Under the pieces are notes generated by a model. It was not told the origin of the DNA and searched no databases. It worked only from the letters and a program-made list of their open reading frames with translations. A program made the translations under genes and the position numbers. Shown piece by piece: positions 32,497 through 40,215 of a DNA stretch of 64,000 nt (position 1 is the stretch's first letter; the number at the start of each line of letters is the position of its first letter). Source of the stretch: Ferrovibrio sp046297895 (GTDB lineage: Bacteria; Pseudomonadota; Alphaproteobacteria; Ferrovibrionales; Ferrovibrionaceae); NCBI RefSeq assembly GCF_046297895.1, contig NZ_JBKBHC010000006.1, forward strand, positions 124,001 through 188,000, written 5' to 3'.

Positions 32497-33093
32497 TCAG
32501 GCCTGTCCGGCCGCCTCCAGGGCTTTAAGTTCCTCGGTCAGGCGGGCGATTTCCTGGCCCATGGCCCGGGCCATGTCGGGCTGGTCCCAGTCGCGGTACT
32601 GGCCCTGCCGGTAGGCCAGGGCATTGCGGTAGTACAGCCAGGCGTTCAGGCGGCAGCGCACGTAGTTGTTCTGCGTCTTGATCACCTTGCCCGGACTGCC
32701 GACCACCACGGAATTATCCGGGATCACCGTGCCCTCCTTGAGGAAGGTATGGCCGCCGATAATGCAGTTCTTCCCGATCACGCAACCATCCATGATGGTC
32801 GAACCGATGCCGATCAGGCAGTTGTCGCCGATTGTGCAGCCATGGATGGTACAGTGATGCGTGATCGAACAGTGGGCACCGATATAGGTGCCGCTCTGAC
32901 CGCCGACATGCAGCATCGAGAAATCCTGGATGTTGGTGTAGGCGCCAACGACGATCTCGTAATTCTCCGCTCGCATGGCGACGTTGATCCAGACCGAGCT
33001 GCCTTCTTCCAGCCGCACCTTGCCATAAATATGCGCGCTGTCGTGGATATAGGCGGGGTTGTTCAGCACCGCATCGGGGCCATGCACGGGCAT
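32497..33093 (-). CDS. Gamma-carbonic anhydrase-like hexapeptide-repeat protein
   Basis: A 198-residue left-handed beta-helix protein (YrdA/PaaY/Cam group). Hexapeptide turns run through IYGKVRLEEGSSVWINVAMR, IVVGAYTNIQDFSMLHVG, GTYIGAHCSITHHCTIHGC, IGDNCLIGIGSTIMDGC and VIGKNCIIGGHTFLKEG. Histidines in MLHV, ITHHC and TIHGC match the three zinc ligands of gamma-carbonic anhydrases, although many relatives are acyl-CoA-related and not true anhydrases. The last 50 residues form a helix. It is transcribed in the same direction as the ECF sigma operon but 103 bases upstream of it. Confidence 0.85.
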   Translation of the reverse strand: MPVHGPDAVLNNPAYIHDSAHIYGKVRLEEGSSVWINVAMRAENYEIVVGAYTNIQDFSMLHVGGQSGTYIGAHCSITHHCTIHGCTIGDNCLIGIGSTIMDGCVIGKNCIIGGHTFLKEGTVIPDNSVVVGSPGKVIKTQNNYVRCRLNAWLYYRNALAYRQGQYRDWDQPDMARAMGQEIARLTEELKALEAAGQA

Positions 33094-33175
33094 TGTCGTT
33101 CCTCCATCTTCTGGAAACGACCTTAGCCAACGGCAGCGATGGGAAAAAGGGCGGGGCCGCGTTCAGGCCCTCAGT

Positions 33176-33541
33176 TCAGGCGGCCACGGCCTCGTCGGCC
33201 TCAACCGTCTCGCCGCCAGCAATCTTCCAGGCCAGCAGGCCGCCATCCAGATGCAGCAGGTCGGTCACGCCCTGCTCGGCTAGGCGAGCCAGGGCAACGG
33301 CTGATCGCTTGCCGGTCAGGCATTGCAGGACGCGACGCTTGCCCGGCGCCGCCGGCAATGCGGTGGCCTGCAGAGCCGACAGGGGCACCAGCACCGCCCC
33401 GGGAATGTACTCATCGGCATATTCGTCCGGTTCGCGCACGTCGATCAGCACAACCGCGTCAGTCGCCAGCCAGTCCAGTACTGTCTGGGCCGATACCGAG
33501 GTCGGGGGGGATTGCGCGGTCATGTCATTCGCGGTGGACAT
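33176..33541 (-). CDS. Single-domain rhodanese-like sulfurtransferase
   Basis: A 121-residue rhodanese domain. DAVVLIDVREPDEYADEYIPGAVLVPLS is the typical first half. The active-site loop is LQCLTGKRSAVALARL, with Cys as the persulfide-forming residue. GGLLAWKIAGG closes the domain. It could transfer sulfur to cyanide or thiols, or serve in sulfur trafficking; a link to the sulfite system 30 kb away is speculative. It begins in an AT-rich intergenic region shared with the cytochrome c gene's downstream terminator. Confidence 0.88.
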   Translation of the reverse strand: MSTANDMTAQSPPTSVSAQTVLDWLATDAVVLIDVREPDEYADEYIPGAVLVPLSALQATALPAAPGKRRVLQCLTGKRSAVALARLAEQGVTDLLHLDGGLLAWKIAGGETVEADEAVAA

Positions 33542-33634
33542 AGAATTATTATATGATCCTGTAATGTGAAATGCAAATTATATCGCAATAGGAAATGTAA
33601 TATACATAATCCACATAATTATATGTTTAATAAG

Positions 33635-33664
33635 AAGCGACCTCCCTGTGAGGAGAGGCCGCTT
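33635..33664 (-). terminator. Candidate terminator downstream of the cytochrome c gene
   Basis: AAGCG at 33635 pairs with CGCTT at 33660, followed by a CCTC/GAGG inner stem with small mismatches. Read on the minus strand, the hairpin is followed by TTCTTATT. It lies just beyond the cytochrome c stop (33679). The rest of 33542-33678 is AT-rich and holds no gene. Confidence 0.6.
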
Positions 33665-33678
33665 GAAAAATCAGAGGA

Positions 33679-34059
33679 TTACTTGGTTGCGTCCTTGAGA
33701 TAAGCGATCAAATCGGCCACTTCGCTTTCCTTCTTGATCCCCGGGAAGACCATTTTGTTGCCGGGAATATAGCCCTTCGGGTCGGCGATATAGTCGGCGA
33801 TGGTCTTCTCATCCCACACGATGGCCTTGGCCTTCATGGCATCGGAATATTTGAAGCCCTCGACGGTGCCGGATTTGCGGCCGAATACCTTGGCCAGGCT
33901 GGGACCAACGCCGTTCTTGCCAGCTTCCAGCTGATGGCAGGCACGGCATTTGGCAAACGCTTTCTTGCCGGCCTCAACATCACCGGAGGCCTGGGCGCCA
34001 CTGGCAACGGTGAACGACACCGCCAGGGCGGCAAGGGCGGAAAAAACGACTCGCGACAT
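33679..34059 (-). CDS. Class I cytochrome c (c2/c552-like)
   Basis: A 126-residue periplasmic electron carrier. Residues 1-24 are a signal peptide (ending GAQASG). The haem motif is CRACH in FAKCRACHQLEAGKNGVGPSL, and the sixth ligand methionine is in PGNKMVFPGIKKESEV. These are standard cytochrome c2/c552 features. It probably shuttles electrons between the bc1 complex and terminal oxidases; it might also accept electrons from the sulfite dehydrogenase cytochrome. It stands alone, with a terminator behind. Confidence 0.93.
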   Translation of the reverse strand: MSRVVFSALAALAVSFTVASGAQASGDVEAGKKAFAKCRACHQLEAGKNGVGPSLAKVFGRKSGTVEGFKYSDAMKAKAIVWDEKTIADYIADPKGYIPGNKMVFPGIKKESEVADLIAYLKDATK

Positions 34060-34273
34060 CTCTTGGGGCTCCTCGCGTGGTTCCTTGTCGATCCGGGAAC
34101 CTATACGCCCTTGCGGCGCGATGAAATCCCCGAAACCAGGTGGAAAATAGCATAGCGACTCGCTCTATCAACAGCGGCGCATTGCCGCATTTACCGCCGC
34201 TTAACAGCCCGCTGCGTAGTCTGCCGCGCCTGGACGAAAAAAACGTCCTCGCGGAGCGGGAGTTGGGTTGACG

Positions 34274-35011
34274 ATGAACATGATGGCCAATCTGGGGCAT
34301 GGTCGCCTGCAGGCGATGGTGACGGCCGGAAACGAGGTCCTGCGCATCCAGCAGGCGCTGGCCGCCAGGCGCAGCAACCTGGTGGCCGAGCTGCTGCGCG
34401 GGGAAGAGGATTTCTACGAACAACGGCATTATCCCGCTGGCGATGTCTTCGATCCGGAGACGGGCGCACAATATTACTATCATGCTCATCGCGATGATGG
34501 ACGCGAGCACGGCCATTTCCACGTCTTTCAGAGGCCGCATCTGCTGCCGGAAAAATTCGAACCGGCGCGTTATGTGAAGTCGGGCGTGGGCCGTTGTTCG
34601 CCGAAGGAAAAGATCGGGCCGCATTGGCCGCGCGGCAATCGGGCGCTGGCGCATATCGTTGCCGTCGCGATGGATCATTATGGCCAGCCAATCCGGCTGT
34701 TCACCGTCAACCGCTGGGTTACCGATGAAACCTGGTATTCGGCACGCGACGTGATCGCCATGCTGGATCGCTTCGAATTGCGTCACGGCTGGCCAGTGCC
34801 GGACGTAAACCGCTGGCTGAATGGCCTGTTGCGCCTGTTCCAGCCGGAAATCGTTGAGCTGATCCGTCGCCGCGATGCGGCGGTGGAGGCCCGGGGACGT
34901 GCCAATCCTCGCGGTGATGCCCTGGAAGACCGCAGTCTGGAAGTAACCGCCTCGCTGGATATCTCGGTGGAGCGCAGGATGCGCCAGTTGCGCCGCTCAC
35001 TGGCGGCTTAG
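34274..35011 (+). CDS. Uncharacterised protein with HAHR/EHGHFH motifs (possibly DUF6969 family)
   Basis: A 245-residue soluble protein. The centre reads AQYYYHAHRDDGREHGHFHVFQRP, a dense cluster of histidines and acids that could bind a metal or form an active site. AHIVAVAMDHYGQPIRLFTVNRWVTDETWYSA follows. The C-terminal 70 residues are helical. I recall a DUF family (DUF6969) with the same YYYHAHR...HGHFH pattern, but no function is known. ATG 34274 is preferred over an upstream TTG. It is convergent with the TakP-like gene, overlapping by four bases. Confidence 0.7.
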   Translation: MNMMANLGHGRLQAMVTAGNEVLRIQQALAARRSNLVAELLRGEEDFYEQRHYPAGDVFDPETGAQYYYHAHRDDGREHGHFHVFQRPHLLPEKFEPARYVKSGVGRCSPKEKIGPHWPRGNRALAHIVAVAMDHYGQPIRLFTVNRWVTDETWYSARDVIAMLDRFELRHGWPVPDVNRWLNGLLRLFQPEIVELIRRRDAAVEARGRANPRGDALEDRSLEVTASLDISVERRMRQLRRSLAA

Positions 35012-36144
35012 GGCAGATAGCCGAGATTGCGCCATTCGGCATAGGCCTTGCGGAATCCATGGTAGGATTCCCAGACCTTCTGGAATTCCGGATTGGTGAC
35101 GCTTTCTTCCTTCACCACCTTGATCCACGAGGCTTTCAGCGCATCCATGACGGGCTTCGGCAGGGTTCGGATCGCCACGCCGCGGGTCCGGATTTCCTGC
35201 AAGGCCTTCACCTGCTGCGCTTCGCCCTCGGCCAGGCTTTCGCGGACGGTGTCGCCGCATACGCTGGTGATCAAGCCGCGCTGGGCCTCGCTCAGGCCCT
35301 CCCAGACGCTCATGTTGATCAGCAGCGAGATCAGTGAGCTCTGCTGGTGCCAGCCGGGAAAATAGAAATTCTGCGCGGCCTTGTCGAAGCCGAAACGCAG
35401 ATCGGTGGCGGGAAGCGAAAACTCCGCCGCATCGATATTGCCGCTTTGCAGCGCATAGAAGATGTCGCCGCCGCTTAATGGCACGATTTCCACACCGAGC
35501 TGACTGATCACCCGGGCGCCGATGCCCATAAAGCGCATGCGTAAACCCTTCAGGTCCTCGGCAGAGTTGATCTCGCGCCGGAACCAGCCGCCGGACTCAG
35601 GCGGCAGAATGGTACATACCACCGGTTTGATGTTGAACCGGGCAAAGCTCTCGTCCATCAACTGTTGCCCGCCGCCATATGACAGCCACGCCAGATATTC
35701 GCTGGCAGGCGGACCGAAAGGCACACTGGAAAACAGCCAGAAAGCCGAATCGCGCGCGGCGAAGAAATTGGCCGAAGACCATACCGCATCGATTTCGCCG
35801 TTCGAGACCTTGTCGAACAACTCGGCATTCGGGGCCAGCGTGTTGGGTTCGAACAGCTTGAACTCAAGCTTGCCATCCGAGGCGATGGCCAGTTTTTCCA
35901 CCATCGAGCTTGCCATGGTACCGATCAGCGGAGCGGTCGAAGGCGCCGGACTGGCCAGCCTCAGTATGCTCGGATTGCCAGGCGGTTCAGTCACGGCGGG
36001 CGGCGTGATGCTGGCTGCAGGCTCCGGGTCTTTGATCGCGCGCGCCTCGGGCGCGTTGGCCGCACGCTGGAGCGATACGGCGCCTATGCCGATCAGAATG
36101 CCCAATACCAGTGCCAGGCCAGCTACGGTGACCAGACGCGCCAT
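35008..36144 (-). CDS. TRAP transporter substrate-binding protein, TakP-like, membrane-anchored
   Basis: A 378-residue protein. An N-terminal hydrophobic segment (residues 4-24) is a signal or anchor, followed by a Pro/Ala-rich linker (30-60). The DctP-type binding domain then includes INSAEDLKGLRMRFMGIGARVISQLGVEIVPLSGGDIFYALQSGNIDAAEF, split here by the carboxylate-binding Arg of LRMRF. FPGWHQQSSLISLLINMSVWEGL is the TakP/2-oxoacid-binding subgroup signature. The start at 36144 follows GGGAGAAAG. It has no DctQ/DctM partner of its own beside it: the adjacent TRAP operon on the other strand has its own DctP, so the gene is an orphan or shares those permeases. Confidence 0.85.
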   Translation of the reverse strand: MARLVTVAGLALVLGILIGIGAVSLQRAANAPEARAIKDPEPAASITPPAVTEPPGNPSILRLASPAPSTAPLIGTMASSMVEKLAIASDGKLEFKLFEPNTLAPNAELFDKVSNGEIDAVWSSANFFAARDSAFWLFSSVPFGPPASEYLAWLSYGGGQQLMDESFARFNIKPVVCTILPPESGGWFRREINSAEDLKGLRMRFMGIGARVISQLGVEIVPLSGGDIFYALQSGNIDAAEFSLPATDLRFGFDKAAQNFYFPGWHQQSSLISLLINMSVWEGLSEAQRGLITSVCGDTVRESLAEGEAQQVKALQEIRTRGVAIRTLPKPVMDALKASWIKVVKEESVTNPEFQKVWESYHGFRKAYAEWRNLGYLP

Positions 36145-36326
36145 CAGAATTTCACTTTCTCCCACCGGCTCATTTGCATGCGGCTGGCATCTGCCGGGCG
36201 CCACCATAAGGGGCGGGTGGGCGGGCCGTCTATCGGTCCGGACCACTCGCTTGACTCTTAGTTTCGCTTGTAACTACCTTTTGGCTAGGTAAAAAACCGA
36301 TAACAAATTCCTCGGGAGGAATTGCC

Positions 36327-37388
36327 GTGCGAAACAACCTTAAGGCCATACTGGCCCGGGCCACCTTTGCCGTCGCTTCCGGTGCCGTGCTGTTCCTTGC
36401 CGCTCCGGCTCAGCATGCTGCAGCGCAAGATATCGAACTGAAGCTCAGCCACTTCCTGCCGCCGGGCCACGGCATTCACCGCGACTGGCTTCAGCCCTGG
36501 GGCGAGGAACTGACCAGGCGCAGCAATGGCAAGGTCAAGGTAACCATCTTCCCGGCCGGTTCCGCCTTCGGCAACCCCGCGCGGCAACTCGAGCAGGCGG
36601 TCAGCGGCGTGGTCGACATCGCCCATGGCCTGCGGGGCGTGCCGGCCGGCCGCTTCAACCGCATGGGCATCATCGAATTCCCCTTCCTGGTGGAAACCTC
36701 CAATGCCGCCAGCCGCACGCTTTGGGAAATGTACCCCAAACACTTCGCCCAGGAATTCCCGGACAGCGTTAAAGTGCTGGCCCTGCATGCGCACAATGCC
36801 GGCCTGATCCACACGGGCTCCAAGCAGGTCAAGACGATGGACGACCTCAAGGGCCTGCGTATCCGCTCGCCTAGCCCGCAGATCAACGCCATGCTGCAGC
36901 AGTTGGGCGCCACGCCGGTCGGCCTACCGCCTGGCGAGGTGTATGAAAATCTGCAGCGCGGCGTAATTGACGGTGCGGTCTTCCCCTGGGATCCGATCAA
37001 TTCCTTCCGTCTGTTCGAGGTGACCAAGTATCACCTCGATGCGCGCTCTTACACCGCCAGCTTCTATTTCGTGATGAACAAGCGCAAATACGATAGCCTG
37101 CCAGCCGACGTGAAGAAGGCCATCGACGACACTACCGGTGCGGCGCTGACCGAGAAGTTCGGTGACTGGTGGAACCAGTGGGATGCACCCGGGCTGGAAG
37201 CGGCCAACAGGAAAGGCAACGTGATGTCGTCGCTGAGCGAGGCGGAGCGTAACCGCTGGCGCGATGCCCTGAAGCCGACCACCGAGAAGCTGCTCACCGA
37301 CCTGGAAGGGCAGGGCGTGAAGAATGCCCGCGACATTTATCGCGAGATGCAGCAGCGTATCGCCAAATATGAAGGCGGCAAGCGCTGA
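36327..37388 (+). CDS. dctP: TRAP transporter substrate-binding protein DctP
   Basis: A 353-residue periplasmic binding protein that starts at GTG after a GGGAGGA ribosome site. Residues 1-33 are a signal peptide ending AQHAAAQ. The binding domain shows KLSHFLPPGHGIHRDWLQPWGEEL, the ligand-coordinating Arg in LKGLRIRSP and LPPGEVYENLQRGVIDGAVFPWDPI. The substrate is not evident; carboxylates are usual. It is separated from dctQM by an intergenic terminator, which would keep the binding protein in excess over the membrane subunits. The neighbouring isomerase hints at sugar acids or related compounds. Confidence 0.93.
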   Translation: MRNNLKAILARATFAVASGAVLFLAAPAQHAAAQDIELKLSHFLPPGHGIHRDWLQPWGEELTRRSNGKVKVTIFPAGSAFGNPARQLEQAVSGVVDIAHGLRGVPAGRFNRMGIIEFPFLVETSNAASRTLWEMYPKHFAQEFPDSVKVLALHAHNAGLIHTGSKQVKTMDDLKGLRIRSPSPQINAMLQQLGATPVGLPPGEVYENLQRGVIDGAVFPWDPINSFRLFEVTKYHLDARSYTASFYFVMNKRKYDSLPADVKKAIDDTTGAALTEKFGDWWNQWDAPGLEAANRKGNVMSSLSEAERNRWRDALKPTTEKLLTDLEGQGVKNARDIYREMQQRIAKYEGGKR

Positions 37389-37402
37389 GGCCAAATAGCC
37401 GT

Positions 37403-37450
37403 GCGGCCCGTCAGACCGGTTGCGGCCGGCCTGGCGGGCCGCGGTTTTTT
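37403..37450 (+). terminator. Intra-operon terminator between dctP and dctQ
   Basis: GCGGCCCG (37403-37410) pairs with CGGGCCGC (37435-37442), enclosing a second GC-rich element and followed by the T-run GGTTTTTT (37443-37450). Since dctQ starts 17 bases later in the same direction, partial read-through probably sets the binding-protein to permease ratio. Confidence 0.85.
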
Positions 37451-37466
37451 CTGATGGAATGAAGGT

Positions 37467-37994
37467 ATGGTGCCGATCTTTCGTGCGGCTGAATGGAGTG
37501 CTGCCTGGGCCGCGCGTATCGGCGTCTTCTGCGCCCTGCTGGCTGGCCTTGTCACCTGCGCCGATGTCGTGATTCGCCATGCCGGCGGGCAGGGCATTCT
37601 CGGAACGGTGGACATCACCCAACTCATGATCATGGCCACCGCCTTTCTCACCATACCCTACGGCTTCATCGCCGATAGCCATGTTGCGGTTGATTTGGGC
37701 ATCGAGCGGCTGCCATACCGGCTGCAGGTTTTCTGCCGCCTGTTGGCAGCCCTGTGCGGCGCATTGCTGATGTTGGCGATTGCCGGGTTTGGCTGGCAGC
37801 AATTCGACACCGTGGCACTGATGGGCGATAAATCGCAGACCATCGCGCTGCCGATGACCTGGTACTGGTATCCGCTGCTGGGGGGAGCAGCTTTTGCCGT
37901 TCTGATGGCGCTGGTGGTTGCACTGCGCCATCTGGTGACGCTGCTGACCGGCGACGATCCGTTATCTGCCGCGAAACAGGACGGCGCCACATGA
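37467..37994 (+). CDS. dctQ: TRAP transporter small permease DctQ
   Basis: A 175-residue membrane protein with four hydrophobic segments (about residues 15-35, 48-68, 85-107, 130-155). GILGTVDITQLMIMATAFLTIPYGFIADSHVAVDL is the family signature in segment two. It forms the helper subunit of the TRAP membrane complex with DctM. The ATG lies after GAATGAAGG, and the stop overlaps the dctM start by 4 bases. Confidence 0.9.
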   Translation: MVPIFRAAEWSAAWAARIGVFCALLAGLVTCADVVIRHAGGQGILGTVDITQLMIMATAFLTIPYGFIADSHVAVDLGIERLPYRLQVFCRLLAALCGALLMLAIAGFGWQQFDTVALMGDKSQTIALPMTWYWYPLLGGAAFAVLMALVVALRHLVTLLTGDDPLSAAKQDGAT

Positions 37995-39289
37995 GTCCAG
38001 CGCTAGCGGGTCTTCTGGGCTTCGGCGTCGTCTTGGTCCTGATGCTGCTGCGCGTGCCGGTCGCAGTGGCGATGGGATTGGTCGGTGCCATTGGATTTCT
38101 GTTGCTTCAGGGTTGGGACGGCCTTGCCTATGTGATGGGATCATCGCCGTTCGAGAGCGTGTTCCCCTACAGCCTCTCGGTGGTGCCGCTTTTCGTGATG
38201 ATGGGCGTGTTCGCCACTTATGCCGGGTTATCGCGTCAGCTCTACGATGCCGCCTATGCCTTCCTCGGGCATTTCCGCGGGGGATTGGCGCTGGCCACCA
38301 TCGGGGCCTGCGCCGCATTTGGCGCAATCTGCGGCTCGGCGATCGCGACGGCGGCCACCATGTGCCGCGTCGCATTGCCCGAGATGCGTCGACGCGGCTA
38401 TGCCGACAGCCTGGCAACTGCCACGATTGCCGCCGGCGGTACGCTTGGCATCCTGATCCCGCCGTCAATCATTCTTCTGATTTATGCGCTGCTTACCGAG
38501 CAGTCGCTGGGTAAGCTTTATGTCGGCGCGCTGCTGCCCGGCCTGCTTGGTACAGGCCTGTACATGCTGGCCATTGCCGCAACGGTTCGACTCAATCCGG
38601 CCAGTGGCCCGGCAGGCGAGCGCATGGCCTGGTCGCAGCGCCTGCGGACCATGCGCAGCGTTTGGCCTGTATTTCTGTTGTTCGTGCTGGTGATCGGCGG
38701 GATGTTCGCCGGAATCTTTTCGCCCAACGAAGCGGCTTCGGTCGGCGCGGTCGGCGCTCTGATCTTTGCCCTTGCCGGGCGCACGATGGGCGTTTCCCGC
38801 TTCAAGGACTCGCTGCTGGAAACGGCATCGACCAGCGCGATGATATTTCTGATCCTGATCGGCGCCGGCCCGTTCAATTTCTTTCTCGAGGTCACAAGCG
38901 CGCCGCAACTGGTGGTGCAGTATATCCAGGCTCTGAATCTCAGTCCGGCGCTGTTCCTTGTGCTGCTCACGGCGTTCTATGTCGTGCTCGGTGCGTTGAT
39001 GGACGATCTGGCGATGATGCTGCTGACCCTGCCTTTTGTATTTCCGGCAGTCCAGGCCCTGGGCATCGATCCGTTGTGGTTCGGCATCTACATGGTCACC
39101 ATCGTCGAGATCGGCATGATTGTCCCGCCGGTTGGCATGAACCTGTTCGTCATTCAGGGGGTAGGGAAGGTCAGGTTGCAGGCCGTGACCCGCGGCATCC
39201 TGCCTTTCGTGCTTGCCGACCTTGTCCGCGTCGGCCTGCTGATCGGTTTCCCGCAGATCGTGCTATGGCTGCCAGGTTTAATGGACTGA
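37991..39289 (+). CDS. dctM: TRAP transporter large permease DctM
   Basis: A 432-residue integral membrane protein with about 12 segments, the transport channel of the TRAP system driven by a sodium or proton gradient. Recognisable parts are LLGFGVVLVLMLLRVPVAVAMG at the start, GGTLGILIPPSIILLIYALLTEQSLGKLYVGALLPG and MVTIVEIGMIVPPVGMNLFVIQGV, each diagnostic for DctM. The ATGA overlap with dctQ shows coupled translation. It is convergent, without gap, with the hydroxypyruvate isomerase-like gene. Confidence 0.95.
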   Translation: MSPALAGLLGFGVVLVLMLLRVPVAVAMGLVGAIGFLLLQGWDGLAYVMGSSPFESVFPYSLSVVPLFVMMGVFATYAGLSRQLYDAAYAFLGHFRGGLALATIGACAAFGAICGSAIATAATMCRVALPEMRRRGYADSLATATIAAGGTLGILIPPSIILLIYALLTEQSLGKLYVGALLPGLLGTGLYMLAIAATVRLNPASGPAGERMAWSQRLRTMRSVWPVFLLFVLVIGGMFAGIFSPNEAASVGAVGALIFALAGRTMGVSRFKDSLLETASTSAMIFLILIGAGPFNFFLEVTSAPQLVVQYIQALNLSPALFLVLLTAFYVVLGALMDDLAMMLLTLPFVFPAVQALGIDPLWFGIYMVTIVEIGMIVPPVGMNLFVIQGVGKVRLQAVTRGILPFVLADLVRVGLLIGFPQIVLWLPGLMD

Positions 39290-40084
39290 TCAGCGCCTTT
39301 TCGCCGCCACGCCATACTCCCTGATCCAGCCGAGCGAGGCCACCGTATCGCCTTCCGGGCGGTATTCGCAGCCGACCCAGCCATCGTAGCCCAGTGCATC
39401 GAGCCGTTGAAAGATATAGCGATAGTCGATCTCGCCATTCCCTGGTTCGCGGCGGTCGGGCGGATTGGCGATCTGAATATGGCCAATCCAGGGAATCTGG
39501 CGCTCCAGGCGCCGGGTAATGTCGCCGTGAATGATCTGTGCGTGGTAGATGTCGAACTGCAGGCGAAGGTTCGGGGCCCGCACCTCCTCGATCACCTTTT
39601 GCGCGAAATCGAAGTCGTTCAGGAAAAAACCGGGGATGTCGCGCCGGTTGATGGGCTCGATCAGCAGCAACAGGCCGGCGCTTGAAGCCTGCTCGGCGGC
39701 CCAGGCGAGGTTGTCCATATAGCAGGCTTCCAGAGCACGACGGTCGGCCCGGGCCGGTTCAATTCCCGCCACCACATGGATGCGCGGACAGTTGAGGGCG
39801 GCGGCATACTCGAAGGCCCTGGCCATAGCAGCGCGGAAGTCGCTGCGCCGGGCCGGGAGGGCGGCAAGGCCGCGTTCGCCGGCCCCCCAGTCGCCCGGCG
39901 GCGCGTTGAAAAGGGCCACCTGCAGGCCGGCATCCCGCATCGCTGCCGCAACGGCAGCCGGCGCATGGTCGTAAGGGAACATGAACTCCACCGCGGTGAA
40001 TCCCTGTTCAGCGGCGGCGGGAAAGCGGTCGAGGAAGGGTATATCCTGGAACAGGAAGCTCAGGTTGGCGGCAAAGCGTGGCAT
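39290..40084 (-). CDS. Hydroxypyruvate isomerase / 2-oxo-tetronate isomerase family protein
   Basis: A 264-residue TIM-barrel (AP endonuclease 2-like) sugar isomerase. FAANLSFLFQDIPFLDRFPAAAEQGFTAVEFMFPYD is the Hyi/OtnI opening. LLLIEPINRRDIPGFFLND, LQFDIYHAQIIHGDI, GHIQIANPPDRREPGNGEIDY and GWVGCEYRPEGDT carry the conserved metal-binding Glu/Asp/His residues. Members isomerise hydroxypyruvate to tartronate semialdehyde, or 2-oxo-tetronate sugars in the erythronate/threonate route. Its neighbour is a TRAP transporter, and a DenD homologue is at 29628, which favours tetronate use, though the intervening enzymes are absent. Confidence 0.85.
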   Translation of the reverse strand: MPRFAANLSFLFQDIPFLDRFPAAAEQGFTAVEFMFPYDHAPAAVAAAMRDAGLQVALFNAPPGDWGAGERGLAALPARRSDFRAAMARAFEYAAALNCPRIHVVAGIEPARADRRALEACYMDNLAWAAEQASSAGLLLLIEPINRRDIPGFFLNDFDFAQKVIEEVRAPNLRLQFDIYHAQIIHGDITRRLERQIPWIGHIQIANPPDRREPGNGEIDYRYIFQRLDALGYDGWVGCEYRPEGDTVASLGWIREYGVAAKRR

Positions 40085-40215
40085 GGCATTCCCCCGTCCG
40101 GTACCGTTCCGTGATGCCGGCCTGTCATCCGGCTTTCGCAGAGCATCGGTTTTCCGAGACTGTCATTTCTGCTAACAGTTGGGCAAGCCTTGTTCTTTTT
40201 TTCCTCCGAGGATCG

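Noticed and set aside
37403..37450. End of the TRAP operon
   Set aside because: Although a strong terminator, it sits between dctP and dctQ in the same direction, and dctQM complete the same transporter, so it is treated as an internal partial terminator.
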